From: Leptolyngbya sp. PCC 7375
GTDB lineage: Bacteria; Cyanobacteriota; Cyanobacteriia; Phormidesmidales; Phormidesmidaceae
Assembly (NCBI RefSeq): GCF_000316115.1
Contig: NZ_JH993797.1
Location: 2,032,486 to 2,096,485, forward strand
Reading direction: 5' to 3'
DNA length: 64,000 bases
Position 1 is the stretch's first letter, and the number at the start of each line of letters is the position of its first letter. Positions 34,993 to 43,747 of this stretch are shown here, piece after piece. The notes below the pieces were generated by a model. The model was not told where the DNA came from. It did not search any database and saw nothing but the letters and a program-made list of their open reading frames with translations. The translations under genes were made by a program, and so were the position numbers.

Positions 34993-35420
34993 GATAGTTG
35001 GGTGGAGCTGTATCGAAATTAGTTAATTAAGGCTATGCCGCCGGAACGGCCCCTAGGAGCATACTGAAAAATGGCTCCCATGAATACCCTTGCCAGTGAG
35101 TTAGCCCACTTAACGTTGAGGCTAGTCATCAAGGTGACCGGAAAACAAAGTTTAGTATATTGCTATACAAAAGCCTCGACGAACTTGGGTTTTATTGGTC
35201 TAAAGTCAGGAAATCTTACCAATTGCTGGTTTGCCACCGGTTGGTTGAGTATTTTTACTGAGGCACTGATTGGTTAGAAACGCTGCTAAATTGTTTTCGG
35301 CATCTCCGCTTCTGATCGGTTTAAAATCTGAAGGCTCAGTTTGCTACTACAGCTTTCAGCTACTCTTATTTGTATTTGCAAATATTTGCTATAGCTTTGA
35401 GATCGCATACTCCCACTACC
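34993..35420. other. Divergent intergenic region between fabI and ntcA
   Basis: The 428-bp gap should hold the promoters of fabI and ntcA. The main visible feature is a perfect NtcA-type box at 35155-35168. A weaker GTA-N8-TAT at 35372-35385 lies too near the ntcA start to act as an activator site. Short frames within it (for instance one from 35071) are not supported as genes. Confidence 0.5.
35155..35168 (+). promoter_or_regulatory. NtcA-binding box (GTA-N8-TAC) upstream of ntcA
   Basis: The sequence GTATATTGCTATAC exactly fits the NtcA consensus GTA-N8-TAC and is itself symmetric (GTATA...TATAC). It lies 253 bp before the ntcA start, and ntcA is known to be autoregulated in other cyanobacteria. 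A TTTATTGGT stretch sits at about the usual 22-bp distance, although a clean TAN3T minus-10 hexamer is not visible there. The box could also act on fabI, which starts 163 bp in the other direction. Confidence 0.55.
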
Positions 35421-36086
35421 GTGACTACAGAGAAACCTCTTGCCAACCTATTACGGCAGCTATCCACAGGCTCATTCCCCCCTGTAGCCGAAACCTACGA
35501 GCGCGGTAAGACAATTTTCTTTCCAGGCGATCCGGCTGAACGAGTTTATTTTTTGCTGAAGGGGGCCGTTAAGCTTTCTAGAGTCTATGAAGCTGGCGAA
35601 GAAATTACAGTAGCTCTGCTTAGGGAAAATAGTGTTTTTGGCGTTCTTTCACTGCTAACAGGCAATCGGTCAGATCGGTTCTACCATGCCGTCGCCTTTA
35701 CACCAGTCGAACTAATGTCCATGCCCATTGAGCAAGTGAAACAGGCACTTGAGGAACATCCTGAGCTCTCTATTATGCTGCTCCAAGGGTTATCCTCTCG
35801 TATTTTGCAAACTGAGATGATGATTGAAACACTGGCTCATCGGGACATGGGTTCTAGACTTGTCAGCTTTCTTCTCATTCTTTGTCGCGATTTTGGAGTG
35901 CCCAGCACCAGCGGCATTACTATAGACCTCAAACTTTCCCATCAGGCCATCGCCGAAGCCATTGGCTCCACACGAGTTACCGTCACACGGCTACTGGGAG
36001 ATTTGCGTCAAGACACGATGATATCTATTCACAAAAAGAAAATAACTGTCCACGATCCCGTCGCTCTCAGCCAGCAGTTTGCTTAG
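35421..36086 (+). CDS. ntcA: Global nitrogen regulator NtcA
   Basis: NtcA is the CRP-family activator that senses 2-oxoglutarate and switches on nitrogen-assimilation genes. The protein matches the family almost throughout: TIFFPGDPAERVYFLLKG, VKLSRVYEAGEEITVALL, NSVFGVLSLLTG, LAHRDMGSRLVSFLLILC and the DNA-binding helices LSHQAIAEAIGSTRVTVTRLLGDL. I set the start at GTG 35421, giving 222 residues, as in known NtcA proteins; a longer frame back to ATG 35370 would add seventeen residues not found in the family. Autoregulation through the box at 35155 is likely. Confidence 0.96.
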   Translation: MTTEKPLANLLRQLSTGSFPPVAETYERGKTIFFPGDPAERVYFLLKGAVKLSRVYEAGEEITVALLRENSVFGVLSLLTGNRSDRFYHAVAFTPVELMSMPIEQVKQALEEHPELSIMLLQGLSSRILQTEMMIETLAHRDMGSRLVSFLLILCRDFGVPSTSGITIDLKLSHQAIAEAIGSTRVTVTRLLGDLRQDTMISIHKKKITVHDPVALSQQFA

Positions 36087-36180
36087 GGTTATCGTCGGTT
36101 TACTCACCACAGTGACAAACAATCAAGTAACCTATACGAGAGCCTGCTCAGGTGCCTCTGCTCCGTTGGATAGACGTTAG

Positions 36181-37587
36181 ATGGACGTTGGTCTAATACT
36201 GATTACGACCGTGCTCGTCCTCGGTGGCCTTATTGCCACACTGGGCGACCGAATTGGTATGCGTGTGGGCAAGGCACGTCTATCGCTATTCAATCTTCGC
36301 CCCCGACAAACAGCCACCCTTGTCAGTATTTTGACGGGCAGTGTAATTTCGGCTTCCACCTTGAGTCTATTACTGATCACCAGTGAGCAACTACGCAAAG
36401 GCCTTTTTGAGTTTGAAGAAACCCAGGCTAATTTATCAGAGGCCCGCAATGCCTTAGAAGAAACTCAAATCGCTAAATCTGAAGTAGAACAAGCCCTCAA
36501 TCGAGTCACCCGTCAAAAAATTAATGCCGAAGGTGAACTGACCGAAGTGATTACGTTTTTAGATGAGGCCACTGAACGAGAAACCATCATCCGACAACGT
36601 CTTGGTCAAACTCAAAATCAGCTCGGCATTGTTTCTGAACAGGCCGATCAGCTCCAGGGAGAAATCAGCCGACTACAGCGGGATCGTCAACTTCTACAAC
36701 GTCAGCAAGCCGAGGTCAAGCGACAAATTGCCCAGCGAGACCGCTCACTGGCTCAGCGAGACCAAGAGTTGCTACAGCGAGATCGCGCCATTGCCCAGCG
36801 AGAAGGAGCCCTGGAGCGATTGAAGACTGAGCAAGCTTTTCTAGAGGACGAGATCCAGCGTTTAGAATCAGAGTTCCTCAAATTACGCGCTGGCAATGTT
36901 GCCATTAGTCGGAACCAAACCCTGGCCCTGCTAATCACTCGGCCATCCTCCATTGCAGCCGCCACAGCAGAAATCGAACAACTCTTATCAGAAGCCAACC
37001 GATTAGCCTTAAATGCGATCTGGCCCGATGCCCCTAATAAGGCAGTGCAAATTTTGCGCATTAATCCCCAAATCATTCGAGGAATCGCCAGGAATATCAC
37101 AGACGGTCAGCAATATGTAATTCGCGTTGGCGTCTCGGGAAACTATGTAGTCGGTGAACCTTGCGTTGTACAGCAAGAAGTTCCCCCATGTGTAGAAATC
37201 GCTCTGCAAGCCAAGCTCAACCGTATCGTTTTTGAACAGGGTGAAATCATAGCCCGTGTCCCTATCGAGGCAGCTTACCCTAGCACACCTTCTTTAGTAG
37301 AGGCCCTACGCACCCTGGTTACCAGTGCTCAAATCAGAGCGAGTTTAGAAGGCATCATCATCGTAGATAACCCTCGCGTAGCTGGCGGTTTTAGTGAACC
37401 TGTTATCGATTTTCTTAACCAGGTGCAAAACTATGGCGCTCCTCTGGAAATTGAAGCCGTTGCAGGCAAGCAAATTTTCACCACAGGCCCTTTGGCTTTA
37501 GAACTCGTTGCTAGCCGTGACGGTCAAAGTCTATTCCAAACCCAACTCTCTTCATCACCCTCACCAAGGGACGAACAAGAACCATAA
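36181..37587 (+). CDS. DUF3084 domain protein with membrane anchor and long coiled coil
   Basis: The 468-residue protein has two membrane segments near its N-terminus (residues 3-24 and about 45-66), a coiled coil of about 160 residues with repeats of QRDR/AQRD type (near 185-220), and a C-terminal folded domain. This arrangement is typical of cyanobacterial DUF3084 proteins. The N-terminal motif GDRIGMRVGKARLSLFNLRPR is well conserved. It may act as a membrane-bound scaffold. The gene follows ntcA by 94 bp. Function is unknown. Confidence 0.85.
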   Translation: MDVGLILITTVLVLGGLIATLGDRIGMRVGKARLSLFNLRPRQTATLVSILTGSVISASTLSLLLITSEQLRKGLFEFEETQANLSEARNALEETQIAKSEVEQALNRVTRQKINAEGELTEVITFLDEATERETIIRQRLGQTQNQLGIVSEQADQLQGEISRLQRDRQLLQRQQAEVKRQIAQRDRSLAQRDQELLQRDRAIAQREGALERLKTEQAFLEDEIQRLESEFLKLRAGNVAISRNQTLALLITRPSSIAAATAEIEQLLSEANRLALNAIWPDAPNKAVQILRINPQIIRGIARNITDGQQYVIRVGVSGNYVVGEPCVVQQEVPPCVEIALQAKLNRIVFEQGEIIARVPIEAAYPSTPSLVEALRTLVTSAQIRASLEGIIIVDNPRVAGGFSEPVIDFLNQVQNYGAPLEIEAVAGKQIFTTGPLALELVASRDGQSLFQTQLSSSPSPRDEQEP

Positions 37588-38001
37588 CTCAAGGCCCTTG
37601 AACTAGAAAAATATCAAATGGCATTTCTGACTATTAGTGTAGTTTGCCAAATTTAGGCTGGTGAAAATTTTACGGATCGATTCATCCTCTAAATCAGCAA
37701 CAGCGAACGGAGAAAGAACTATCAGGCATTTTTTATTATCAAAATCTCAAGCTAGTTTATATTTTGTTTGCGGATAGTAACTATATAAGGCAGCGATCCC
37801 ACTAAGCATTTTTTAGCGTCTAAAATAAAGCTTAGATTTTTTAATAAAATCTTTTGACGAAATATCTAGGTTGGCGAAATATCTAAGGTTGAGGCTGTAG
37901 CTTTTGCTCCTTATTGCCATGACAAGGGTATATACGCAACATAGGTAATAGTCGCCATTTAGCTTGAATAGCTCAGTCAGCTTTTGAGAAGCCCTCTCAT
38001 T

Positions 38002-38055
38002 TGGTGATCTCCACCAAGTAATGGTGACCATCACCAAGTTTGGTGACCATTACCA
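38002..38055 (+). promoter_or_regulatory. Array of three evenly spaced inverted repeats, putative operators upstream of padR
   Basis: Three copies of TGGTGA-N3-TCACCA (allowing one mismatch in copies 1 and 3) occupy 38002-38016, 38022-38036 and 38041-38055. The centres are 20 and 19 bp apart, close to two helical turns, so bound dimers would line up on one face of the DNA. The array ends about 150 bp before the padR start. A DNA-binding protein, perhaps PadR itself, is a plausible ligand; no known consensus is matched. Confidence 0.5.
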
Positions 38056-38107
38056 GCCCTTGAGCTTGAACTACTCAAGGGCCTTTGGAACGTTAATTTA
38101 TAACTCC

Positions 38108-38124
38108 GTTAGGTTGGACCTAAC
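38108..38124 (+). promoter_or_regulatory. Perfect inverted repeat GTTAGGT-TGG-ACCTAAC upstream of padR
   Basis: A perfect seven-base inverted repeat with a three-base centre lies about 80 bp before the padR ATG. Its size fits a site for a small dimeric regulator. It differs in sequence from the TGGTGA array just upstream, so two different proteins may bind here. Confidence 0.4.
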
Positions 38125-38203
38125 ACTTTCAATGCTCCATTAACAAATCATCAATAGCCAAGCTGTCTTAAACCCATCCCTATTGCAGCCGGAGCAATAA
38201 ACC

Positions 38204-38581
38204 ATGAAATTTGAGGACATTTATCAATTTTTTGAAGATCCGCCACCTCTCTACCTCAATAAGGAATTAGCTGTTTGTTACGTCCTTTCGGTACTCATAC
38301 GTCGTGATTCTTACGGTACTGAACTGATTCACGCGATTGAAAATGAGTACCCTGACTATCGTTTGTCAGATACCGTGCTCTATAGTGCTCTGAAATTCCT
38401 AGAGAATCAGGGTGCGATTATGGGCTATTGGAAAAAGGTTGAGGGTCGTGGCCGTCCCCGTAGAATGTACCGCCTACGCCCTGACTGGCAGACTAAAGCA
38501 CGAGAGCTCGCAGAGCTTTGGCAGCGTTATATTTTAGGTCAGCGTAATACTACACCTAGGCGTCGAGCAATGAGCTCTTAA
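38204..38581 (+). CDS. PadR-family transcriptional regulator
   Basis: The 125-residue protein has the PadR winged-helix pattern, with LAVCYVLSVLIRRDSYGTELI, the recognition region YRLSDTVLYSALKFLENQGAI, and the wing GYWKKVEGRGRPRRMYRL. The C-terminal extension is short. Cyanobacterial proteins of this group include Pex, a modifier of the circadian clock, but I cannot show that this is Pex. The gene is transcribed toward a CCB1-like gene that begins about 130 bp after its stop, so it may share the transcript. Confidence 0.85.
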   Translation: MKFEDIYQFFEDPPPLYLNKELAVCYVLSVLIRRDSYGTELIHAIENEYPDYRLSDTVLYSALKFLENQGAIMGYWKKVEGRGRPRRMYRLRPDWQTKARELAELWQRYILGQRNTTPRRRAMSS

Positions 38582-38708
38582 GGTATCGTCTCAAGGATGT
38601 GTCTTAGATTCGATAGCTATCTAGCAATCAGTCAACCGCATAAGCAACAGCTACTGGGGTATAGTCAATGTGATTCCAGTAGTTGTTGTTTTTGAAGGGA
38701 TAGCTGTT

Positions 38709-39233
38709 GTGGAAAGTGCAGTCAGTCAGTCAACCTTTTTCCTAACTATGCTTTTAGGAGTAGGGTTGTTCTTTTTTATCAAAGCAGCTACTAAGGATCG
38801 TACCGAGATCGCTGAATTTTTGACCGATCAGTCTCCAGAGACATTACACCAAAAGCTACTTGACTATTTTGAGGAGCGTGCCTACCACCTAATGCCAGAA
38901 GTATCAGCATCTGATGAAGATGCTTGGGTTAAGTTAGTTGGCCTAGTGAGACCTAGCATCTTTTTGGCTATTTTTTTGGCATTTCTAGCAGCTGTAGCGT
39001 TAATGTGCTTTGCTTTGGTATTGGCGACTCTATTTAGTAACTATGGGCCAGTTTTCTTTGTTTTAGTCTTGTTATCCCCTGTCGTTGCCATTGCCTATTG
39101 GAAACAGGCTAAACGGGAAGAACAAGTTGCTTTCCGTATTAGCAGCACAGATAAGGGGAGTGCCCTAGCTGTAAGGGGTCATCGGGATGAAATTATTCAG
39201 CTCAAAGCCCAAGCCCCCTTTCAACTCTTGTAA
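38709..39233 (+). CDS. CCB1-like cofactor-assembly membrane protein (cytochrome b6f heme ci insertion)
   Basis: The sequence resembles the CCB1 family, which helps attach heme ci to cytochrome b6 in thylakoids. It has an N-terminal membrane helix (FFLTMLLGVGLFFFIKAATKD), a soluble part with YFEERAYHLMP, then a helical pair (IFLAIFLAFLAAVALMCFALVL and a following VFFVLVLLSPVVAIAYW) and a short polar tail. I place the start at GTG 38709, where AAGGGA lies eight bases upstream. A GTG at 38670 would add thirteen hydrophobic residues and has no ribosome site. Family identification is from recalled motif patterns and is moderate. Confidence 0.7.
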   Translation: MESAVSQSTFFLTMLLGVGLFFFIKAATKDRTEIAEFLTDQSPETLHQKLLDYFEERAYHLMPEVSASDEDAWVKLVGLVRPSIFLAIFLAFLAAVALMCFALVLATLFSNYGPVFFVLVLLSPVVAIAYWKQAKREEQVAFRISSTDKGSALAVRGHRDEIIQLKAQAPFQLL

Positions 39234-39275
39234 AACGTCGGACAACAGCCTGCTTGTGGCATCAAAATACTCGCC

Positions 39276-39306
39276 AAAAAGGGAGGCACAAATGGTACAC
39301 CTCCCT
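39276..39306 (-). terminator. Rho-independent terminator of the DUF3155 gene
   Basis: On the minus strand AGGGAGG and CCTCCCT pair around a 13-nt loop and are followed by TTTTT. It lies about 65 bp past the DUF3155 stop, beyond the terminator of the opposing gene. Confidence 0.7.
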
Positions 39307-39334
39307 GGTAATCTTTTATAGGTTTTGTTTGAAC

Positions 39335-39373
39335 AGGTTAAGTGCTGACCAAAGCACTTAACCTTTACTTTTT
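39335..39373 (+). terminator. Rho-independent terminator of the CCB1-like gene
   Basis: AGGTTAAGTGCT and AGCACTTAACCT form a perfect 12-bp stem with a six-base loop, followed on the plus strand by TTTACTTTTT. It follows the CCB1-like stop by about 100 bp and its T tract reaches the stop codon of the convergent DUF3155 gene. The terminators of the two convergent genes thus overlap in an interlocked arrangement. Confidence 0.8.
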
Positions 39374-39677
39374 AGCCCAGAACTGCTTCTTCCTCTTCAC
39401 CAATTAAGGCGCGAAGACTAGGAAACAAAAAGTGGTTCTCTTCAACATACTGAGCACCAAACAGTCCCTTCTCTGCCCAAAAGTACCGGTCAGTGGTATG
39501 CTCATTACGCTTGACCAGTAGTACAGCAGGTGGTTGAATTCCTTCAGAATGGATGAAGTTACGAGCCGCAGTCACAGGCTTTGCTTCTCCACTCTCTATG
39601 CTGTATTGAGGAACGGACTCTAAAATACGACGCCCTTCGAGGCGGCGACGGCTTTTGCGTTTACGTCTCCGTGCCAA
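39372..39677 (-). CDS. DUF3155 domain protein, TTG start
   Basis: The 101-residue protein begins ARRRKRKSRRR and continues with SVPQYSIESGE, KPVTAARNFI, PPAVLLVKRNEHTTDRYFWAEKGLFGAQYVEENHFLFPSL, a pattern I recognise as DUF3155 of cyanobacteria. The basic head suggests nucleic-acid contact. I place the start at TTG 39677, because a full Shine-Dalgarno sequence (AGGAGGT at 39692-39686 on the minus strand) lies eight bases upstream. An ATG at 39698 would put that site inside the coding region and has no ribosome site of its own. The function of the family is unknown. Confidence 0.85.
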   Translation of the reverse strand: MARRRKRKSRRRLEGRRILESVPQYSIESGEAKPVTAARNFIHSEGIQPPAVLLVKRNEHTTDRYFWAEKGLFGAQYVEENHFLFPSLRALIGEEEEAVLG

Positions 39678-39963
39678 GTTAATTGACCTCCTATGCATTA
39701 TTGAATAGCGGCTTCGTGTATTGATAGTTACAAAAACACTTAACCCAGCAAAGTATATCGGTTGTGCCTTAGATTTTCAACTTCTTTTAAAAATGTGGCG
39801 TACTGGCTGAAAGTGTGCTGGTGACAATCATCTAAAAAATCGGGGACAATATAGACCCCATAATTTTTCTGGTTATCTTGATAAAAATTAAACTTCAGAT
39901 AATTTTATCCGGATTTGTGAAATACCCAAGGGATCGTTCCATTGATCAACGTAAGGCCAGACC

Positions 39964-41277
39964 ATGCCAGCCAGTGCCGAATTAGTAGATTTATGTCAGG
40001 CTCACCTCGAATTATTGCGCCGGACATTCGGCGAGGTATCGTCTGTCATCTATCTCACCTTAGGTATGGATCAAGAATCTGAACCCATACTGGTTCCCAT
40101 AGCTCAATTACCAGAGTCTGGCGACTTCAAAGATTTGCTTGATCCTAGAACTAAGCGCGATGCTCTACCGCCATCAGACCTAGATAGTGCTTCACCTGGA
40201 GAATTAATTGGAATTGAACCATCAGGTCCAGACTTGGGGGGTGAACGACTGGTTATGCCATTAATGCATCAAGAAATCGTTATGGGCGTCCTAGTTACTA
40301 TGCGTTCGGATCGCCCCTGGCAAGCTAGTGAACAGCAGTATTTACAAACGGTCTCGACGAGCTTAGCGGCCGGTTGCTTTTTAGATCGACAAAATCAATG
40401 GTTACGTCAACGTCTCAAAACCAAACAAGCGTTGCAAGGAGAACAATCTGACGTTTTTCATAACCTGCTACACCAGTTTCGTAATCCTTTAACCGCTATC
40501 GGTACGTTTGGGAAGTTAATGCTGCGGCGATTAACCCAAGATGACCCCAACTATAGATTGGCAGACGGTATTGTACGTGAAAGTCAACGCCTGAAGGAGC
40601 TGGTCACTGATTTTGACGCTGCAGTTGACATTGGGGATGCTGATATTGCCCAAGAAGTAACACCTCCCCTGCTGCCACCAGATAATATTGACACTAGTCA
40701 AAAGCCACTTCTGCCTGCATTAGGTCGCTCTTTAGAAATTACCCCCCAACGTTTGGAAGATGTGATTCACCCCTTGATCATGGTCACGGTAGCTGCCGCT
40801 AGTGAAAGAAATCGACAGTTTTGGCATTCTCCCTTGGACGGTTTCCCGCAAACACTAGTAGGCGTTGATGCCCAAGCATTACAGGAAGTGATTGCTAATT
40901 TACTGGACAATGCATTCAAGTATGCACCTCACCAAGAATGGGTTTGGCTTCTGGGAGGATTAACCAAAGAAAATTACGTAGGCATTGTCATTGGCGATAA
41001 CGGTCCCGGAATTCCAGCAGAGGATCAAGTTCATTTATTTGAACGACATTACCGAGGGATTCAGTCCCAGGGGACCATTGGTGGTACGGGTCTGGGCTTA
41101 GCGATCGCAAAAGATTTGGTTATCCAAATGGGAGGGACCATAGACTTGATCAGCCCCATTTGGACTCAAGCAACAGTACCGCCATGGATACCTATACCCT
41201 TACATCAACAACTATCACCTGCTGATAAGGGTACAGTTTTTATTGTGTGGCTACCGATTATGGACGCTCCGAAGTAG
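39964..41277 (+). CDS. hik2: Hik2-like sensor histidine kinase (chloroplast sensor kinase homologue)
   Basis: The 437-residue kinase has an N-terminal GAF-like domain (about 10-145) with no membrane segment, and a DHp domain whose phospho-accepting residue is His170 in LLHQFRNPLTAIGTFGKLM, which closely fits the unusual H-Q-x-R-N-P motif of Hik2/CSK. The ATPase domain has NLLDNAFKYAP, IGDNGPGIP and GTGLGLAIAKDL. Hik2 links photosynthetic redox state to gene expression, and Cys11 near the start may match a conserved cysteine of the family. No response regulator is adjacent. The last 20 bp overlap the convergent membrane-protein gene. Confidence 0.75.
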   Translation: MPASAELVDLCQAHLELLRRTFGEVSSVIYLTLGMDQESEPILVPIAQLPESGDFKDLLDPRTKRDALPPSDLDSASPGELIGIEPSGPDLGGERLVMPLMHQEIVMGVLVTMRSDRPWQASEQQYLQTVSTSLAAGCFLDRQNQWLRQRLKTKQALQGEQSDVFHNLLHQFRNPLTAIGTFGKLMLRRLTQDDPNYRLADGIVRESQRLKELVTDFDAAVDIGDADIAQEVTPPLLPPDNIDTSQKPLLPALGRSLEITPQRLEDVIHPLIMVTVAAASERNRQFWHSPLDGFPQTLVGVDAQALQEVIANLLDNAFKYAPHQEWVWLLGGLTKENYVGIVIGDNGPGIPAEDQVHLFERHYRGIQSQGTIGGTGLGLAIAKDLVIQMGGTIDLISPIWTQATVPPWIPIPLHQQLSPADKGTVFIVWLPIMDAPK

Positions 41278-42742
41278 CCGTTGAACTAGCAGGTCTAGCC
41301 CCCGCTGAACGGACTGAAGTTACGCGCCGTAGAGCATCAAACCAAAAGTTAGATCCCATAGAAACAGCCAAGCCTGTCACAATCCATCCAAACCAATGGC
41401 GCGGTATTGGTAGGGGCCAATCAGCTTCTAGCACCGCTTGAGTCGCCAACAGTTTAGGAGAGCGGCCAATGGGCAGCGAATAGTCCGAAAGTGTGGTTTG
41501 TACAGCAGTCCCTAAGGACTGTAGGTCATCGCTTAGGGCTCTAGCATCGTCAGAGGGGGAAACGAGAGTGTCTAGGGATGCCTGGTTAACGGTTTGAATT
41601 ACGCTATTACGTACGGCTTGATCGACCGTCAAACGATTGACAATGTAAAACGTATCTGCATTAACGGCAGCTGCAATCGCCACACCAATTAAAATGGCAA
41701 CTATTTTTGAGTTACGGCGATATACCCCTGCGGCCCGATCCATACCTCGGTCGTACCAATGTTCTAATTCCTGCTGGAAAAGTTTAAACTGATCCTCTGC
41801 GGCACCGGTACGGCGACTCACTCGCTCAGCCAATATATTGAGACTCTCTTGAAGACGTACAGGTATTCTGCCATCAAGGGTTTGACGGATATAGGCCAGT
41901 TCAGAACGGGATTCGGCTTGCTCACCTGAACTCGTTAATAACGCCAGCAATTCTCTCAAATTTGGTTGTAGCTGATGGACTAAACCTTCGGCCATATCCA
42001 TGCCGCCGGCAATTTGCGATCGCAAATATCCCAGCCGCCGAGTAAACGCCTGGGTTGCCCCATAGCTCTCAGGCAAAATTTGAGCTCCCTGATCGGCAAA
42101 ATGATCTAGCTCGGCCATGACCCGATCGGCAATTTGGGCTAAACCAGTGCGCCCCGTCCGATAGTCTATGAATATTTTCTCTAAGGACGCTTCCAAATTT
42201 CGCAGCTCGACATCAAGCAGCGCACCATCACCAACGGCTGCCCGGAGCGTATGCAGCGTATCTCCTAAAGGAAGCATGATGCGCTCCTGCAACAATCGCT
42301 TGAGGCGAGCTTCGACTACTGTTTTTTGCACCCCTTCCAACTGCAAGGTTTCCATCAGTGTGGTTGCAAATGCTTCTGACGGAATATACGAAGGGCCAGA
42401 CGTTTGCCTGCCAAATACATTACGGGTACGGCTCACCAATCGATACACATTACCTACCACATGGAGCATCTGCCGAGCCGAACGAGCAATGATTCCCTGG
42501 GCTTCATAATTCAAGTCACGCACCATGGGACTACTGTAAATCTGGTCGGCTAACCTACGAGCAGCACGATGATCGGCAGATTGTCCCCCTGCCAACAGCT
42601 GCTCAATCGAATACTTAAGATGTTCAGCCCGCCATTGCAGCATAGTGCTAACAATTTCCTGCACCTCACTAGCAATCAAACCCAAGGCCATATAAACGAA
42701 CACCAGCCCTAGGGCAACATCTAAAACTACTGGCAACCCCAT
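41258..42742 (-). CDS. Unknown conserved membrane protein, 494 aa
   Basis: I do not recognise a function. The protein has a membrane segment at the extreme N-terminus (VVLDVALGLVFVYMALGLIASEV), a long helical, Arg/Glu-rich cytoplasmic-type region, a second segment near residues 345-365 (IVAILIGVAIAAAVNADTF), a short extracytoplasmic loop, and a third near 450-470. The long middle part looks coiled-coil and may form a scaffold. It overlaps the 3' end of the Hik2-like gene by 20 bp and lies 59 bp from cyAbrB on the same strand. Confidence 0.7.
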   Translation of the reverse strand: MGLPVVLDVALGLVFVYMALGLIASEVQEIVSTMLQWRAEHLKYSIEQLLAGGQSADHRAARRLADQIYSSPMVRDLNYEAQGIIARSARQMLHVVGNVYRLVSRTRNVFGRQTSGPSYIPSEAFATTLMETLQLEGVQKTVVEARLKRLLQERIMLPLGDTLHTLRAAVGDGALLDVELRNLEASLEKIFIDYRTGRTGLAQIADRVMAELDHFADQGAQILPESYGATQAFTRRLGYLRSQIAGGMDMAEGLVHQLQPNLRELLALLTSSGEQAESRSELAYIRQTLDGRIPVRLQESLNILAERVSRRTGAAEDQFKLFQQELEHWYDRGMDRAAGVYRRNSKIVAILIGVAIAAAVNADTFYIVNRLTVDQAVRNSVIQTVNQASLDTLVSPSDDARALSDDLQSLGTAVQTTLSDYSLPIGRSPKLLATQAVLEADWPLPIPRHWFGWIVTGLAVSMGSNFWFDALRRVTSVRSAGARPASSTATSERP

Positions 42743-42801
42743 AATTTTTCTGAATTAAAGCTAAGAATTGAGCCAACTAACGATGACGCAATTACAAACG
42801 A

Positions 42802-43200
42802 TTATTCGTCAGCATCGTCATCACTATCGACATTAAGCTGCTTTAAGCGAATATGCTTACGACCTAAAGAAATCTCAAACTCATCTCCGGGTTTTAGCCC
42901 CATTTGCTTGGTATAGGCAGCTCCAATCAACAAATTACCGTTCGATTGCACAGTAATTCGATAACTTGCACTACGCCCGCCTCGCCCATTCCCGGTTTGA
43001 ATACTATCCAATTGAATACCTTCGGCATCAATCAGCGCATTCATAAATTTCATCATGTTCACACGGACAACATCATTCTTTGTCACCGTGTAATAGCCAC
43101 AGGCTTTAGCCTTTTCCTCTCTAGAGAGATGTTCTAGGTCCTTTACTTTTTTAAGTAATGTCTTACCAGTTAATGGATTTGAATTTGACGGTTTAGCCAT
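42802..43200 (-). CDS. cyAbrB-family transcriptional regulator
   Basis: The 132-residue protein has the cyanobacterial AbrB layout: an N-terminal helical region (TGKTLLKKVKDLEHLSREEKAKACGYYTVTKND), then SYRITVQSNGNLLIGAAYT and the C-terminal AbrB-like DNA-binding piece MGLKPGDEFEISLGRKHIRLKQL. cyAbrB proteins adjust carbon and nitrogen metabolism and redox genes and resemble nucleoid proteins. The acid-rich tail (DSDDDADE) is unusual. I cannot separate clade 1 (AbrB1) from clade 2 with certainty; the EEKAKACGYY and NMMKF motifs lean toward clade 1. Confidence 0.9.
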   Translation of the reverse strand: MAKPSNSNPLTGKTLLKKVKDLEHLSREEKAKACGYYTVTKNDVVRVNMMKFMNALIDAEGIQLDSIQTGNGRGGRSASYRITVQSNGNLLIGAAYTKQMGLKPGDEFEISLGRKHIRLKQLNVDSDDDADE

Positions 43201-43747
43201 TCACCCACATCTCTAACACGAACACGTTTGGAAGTTTGCTTTTACTGCTTAAAGAAATGATTCTGCTTGCTGTGACTGTTAAACCATGTCTGAGTAAACT
43301 TCATATTTTTCCCGAGAAAAACCATCGTTCTGAATGGAGACATGATCAACTAATTATCACCTCATACAAGTTTCATTCCATTGGTCCGCAATATCAAAAG
43401 CTAATCATAGATATTTGGGAAGGAGTCCACGAGTAATGCTTCAATTAAATTGCTTTAAACTCTCTGAAGCACCCAGCCCATTACTATTTTTAAACATTAC
43501 CTACTCACTGCGCAGTAGATAACGAGCAGAATCATACATGATTAAAATACGTTTGTGCACGCTATTTGCATTTATTTCTTGATAATTGTATTAAGAGTTG
43601 ATTTACCTAGTAATTTGTCCAGGGTCTAATCATTATGGAAACTTCTTATGTTAACTTTTCCCTAATTCTCCCCAATCTATCCTGTTGACCTGAGGCTAGA
43701 TTCACCTTTTTCTAAACCTCAAAGTCGAGCAAGTATCCGCCTTAACC
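43201..43747. other. Divergent intergenic region between cyAbrB and an Rrf2 regulator gene
   Basis: This 547-bp AT-rich region should carry the promoters of two regulators. A 10-bp palindrome ACTGCGCAGT at 43507-43516 is the clearest symmetric motif. A 66-codon frame at 43236-43436 has no homology signs or ribosome site, and I do not call it a gene. Nothing else is supported. Confidence 0.4.

Larger units (their letters stand above)
37588..38203. other. Long AT-rich intergenic region upstream of padR with repeats and operators
   Basis: The 616-bp gap contains a near-duplicate of CGAAATATCTAGGTT around 37857-37892, three spaced inverted repeats at 38002-38055, a hairpin GCCCTTGAG/CTCAAGGGC at 38056-38082, and another inverted repeat at 38108-38124. 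A 74-codon minus-strand frame at 37813-38037 has poor composition and overlaps these elements, so it is not called a gene. Confidence 0.5.

Noticed and set aside
35071..35277. 68-codon plus-strand frame before ntcA
   Set aside because: It spans the NtcA box and promoter region and shows no protein-like pattern.
35372..35385. Second NtcA-like site GTA-N8-TAT
   Set aside because: One base off consensus and only 36 bp before the start codon, too near to activate the gene.
37813..38037. 74-codon minus-strand frame upstream of padR
   Set aside because: It overlaps the operator-like repeats, has no recognisable domain and lacks a ribosome site.
43236..43436. 66-codon frame between cyAbrB and the Rrf2 gene
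   Set aside because: No ribosome site or motif; more likely a chance frame in the divergent promoter region.
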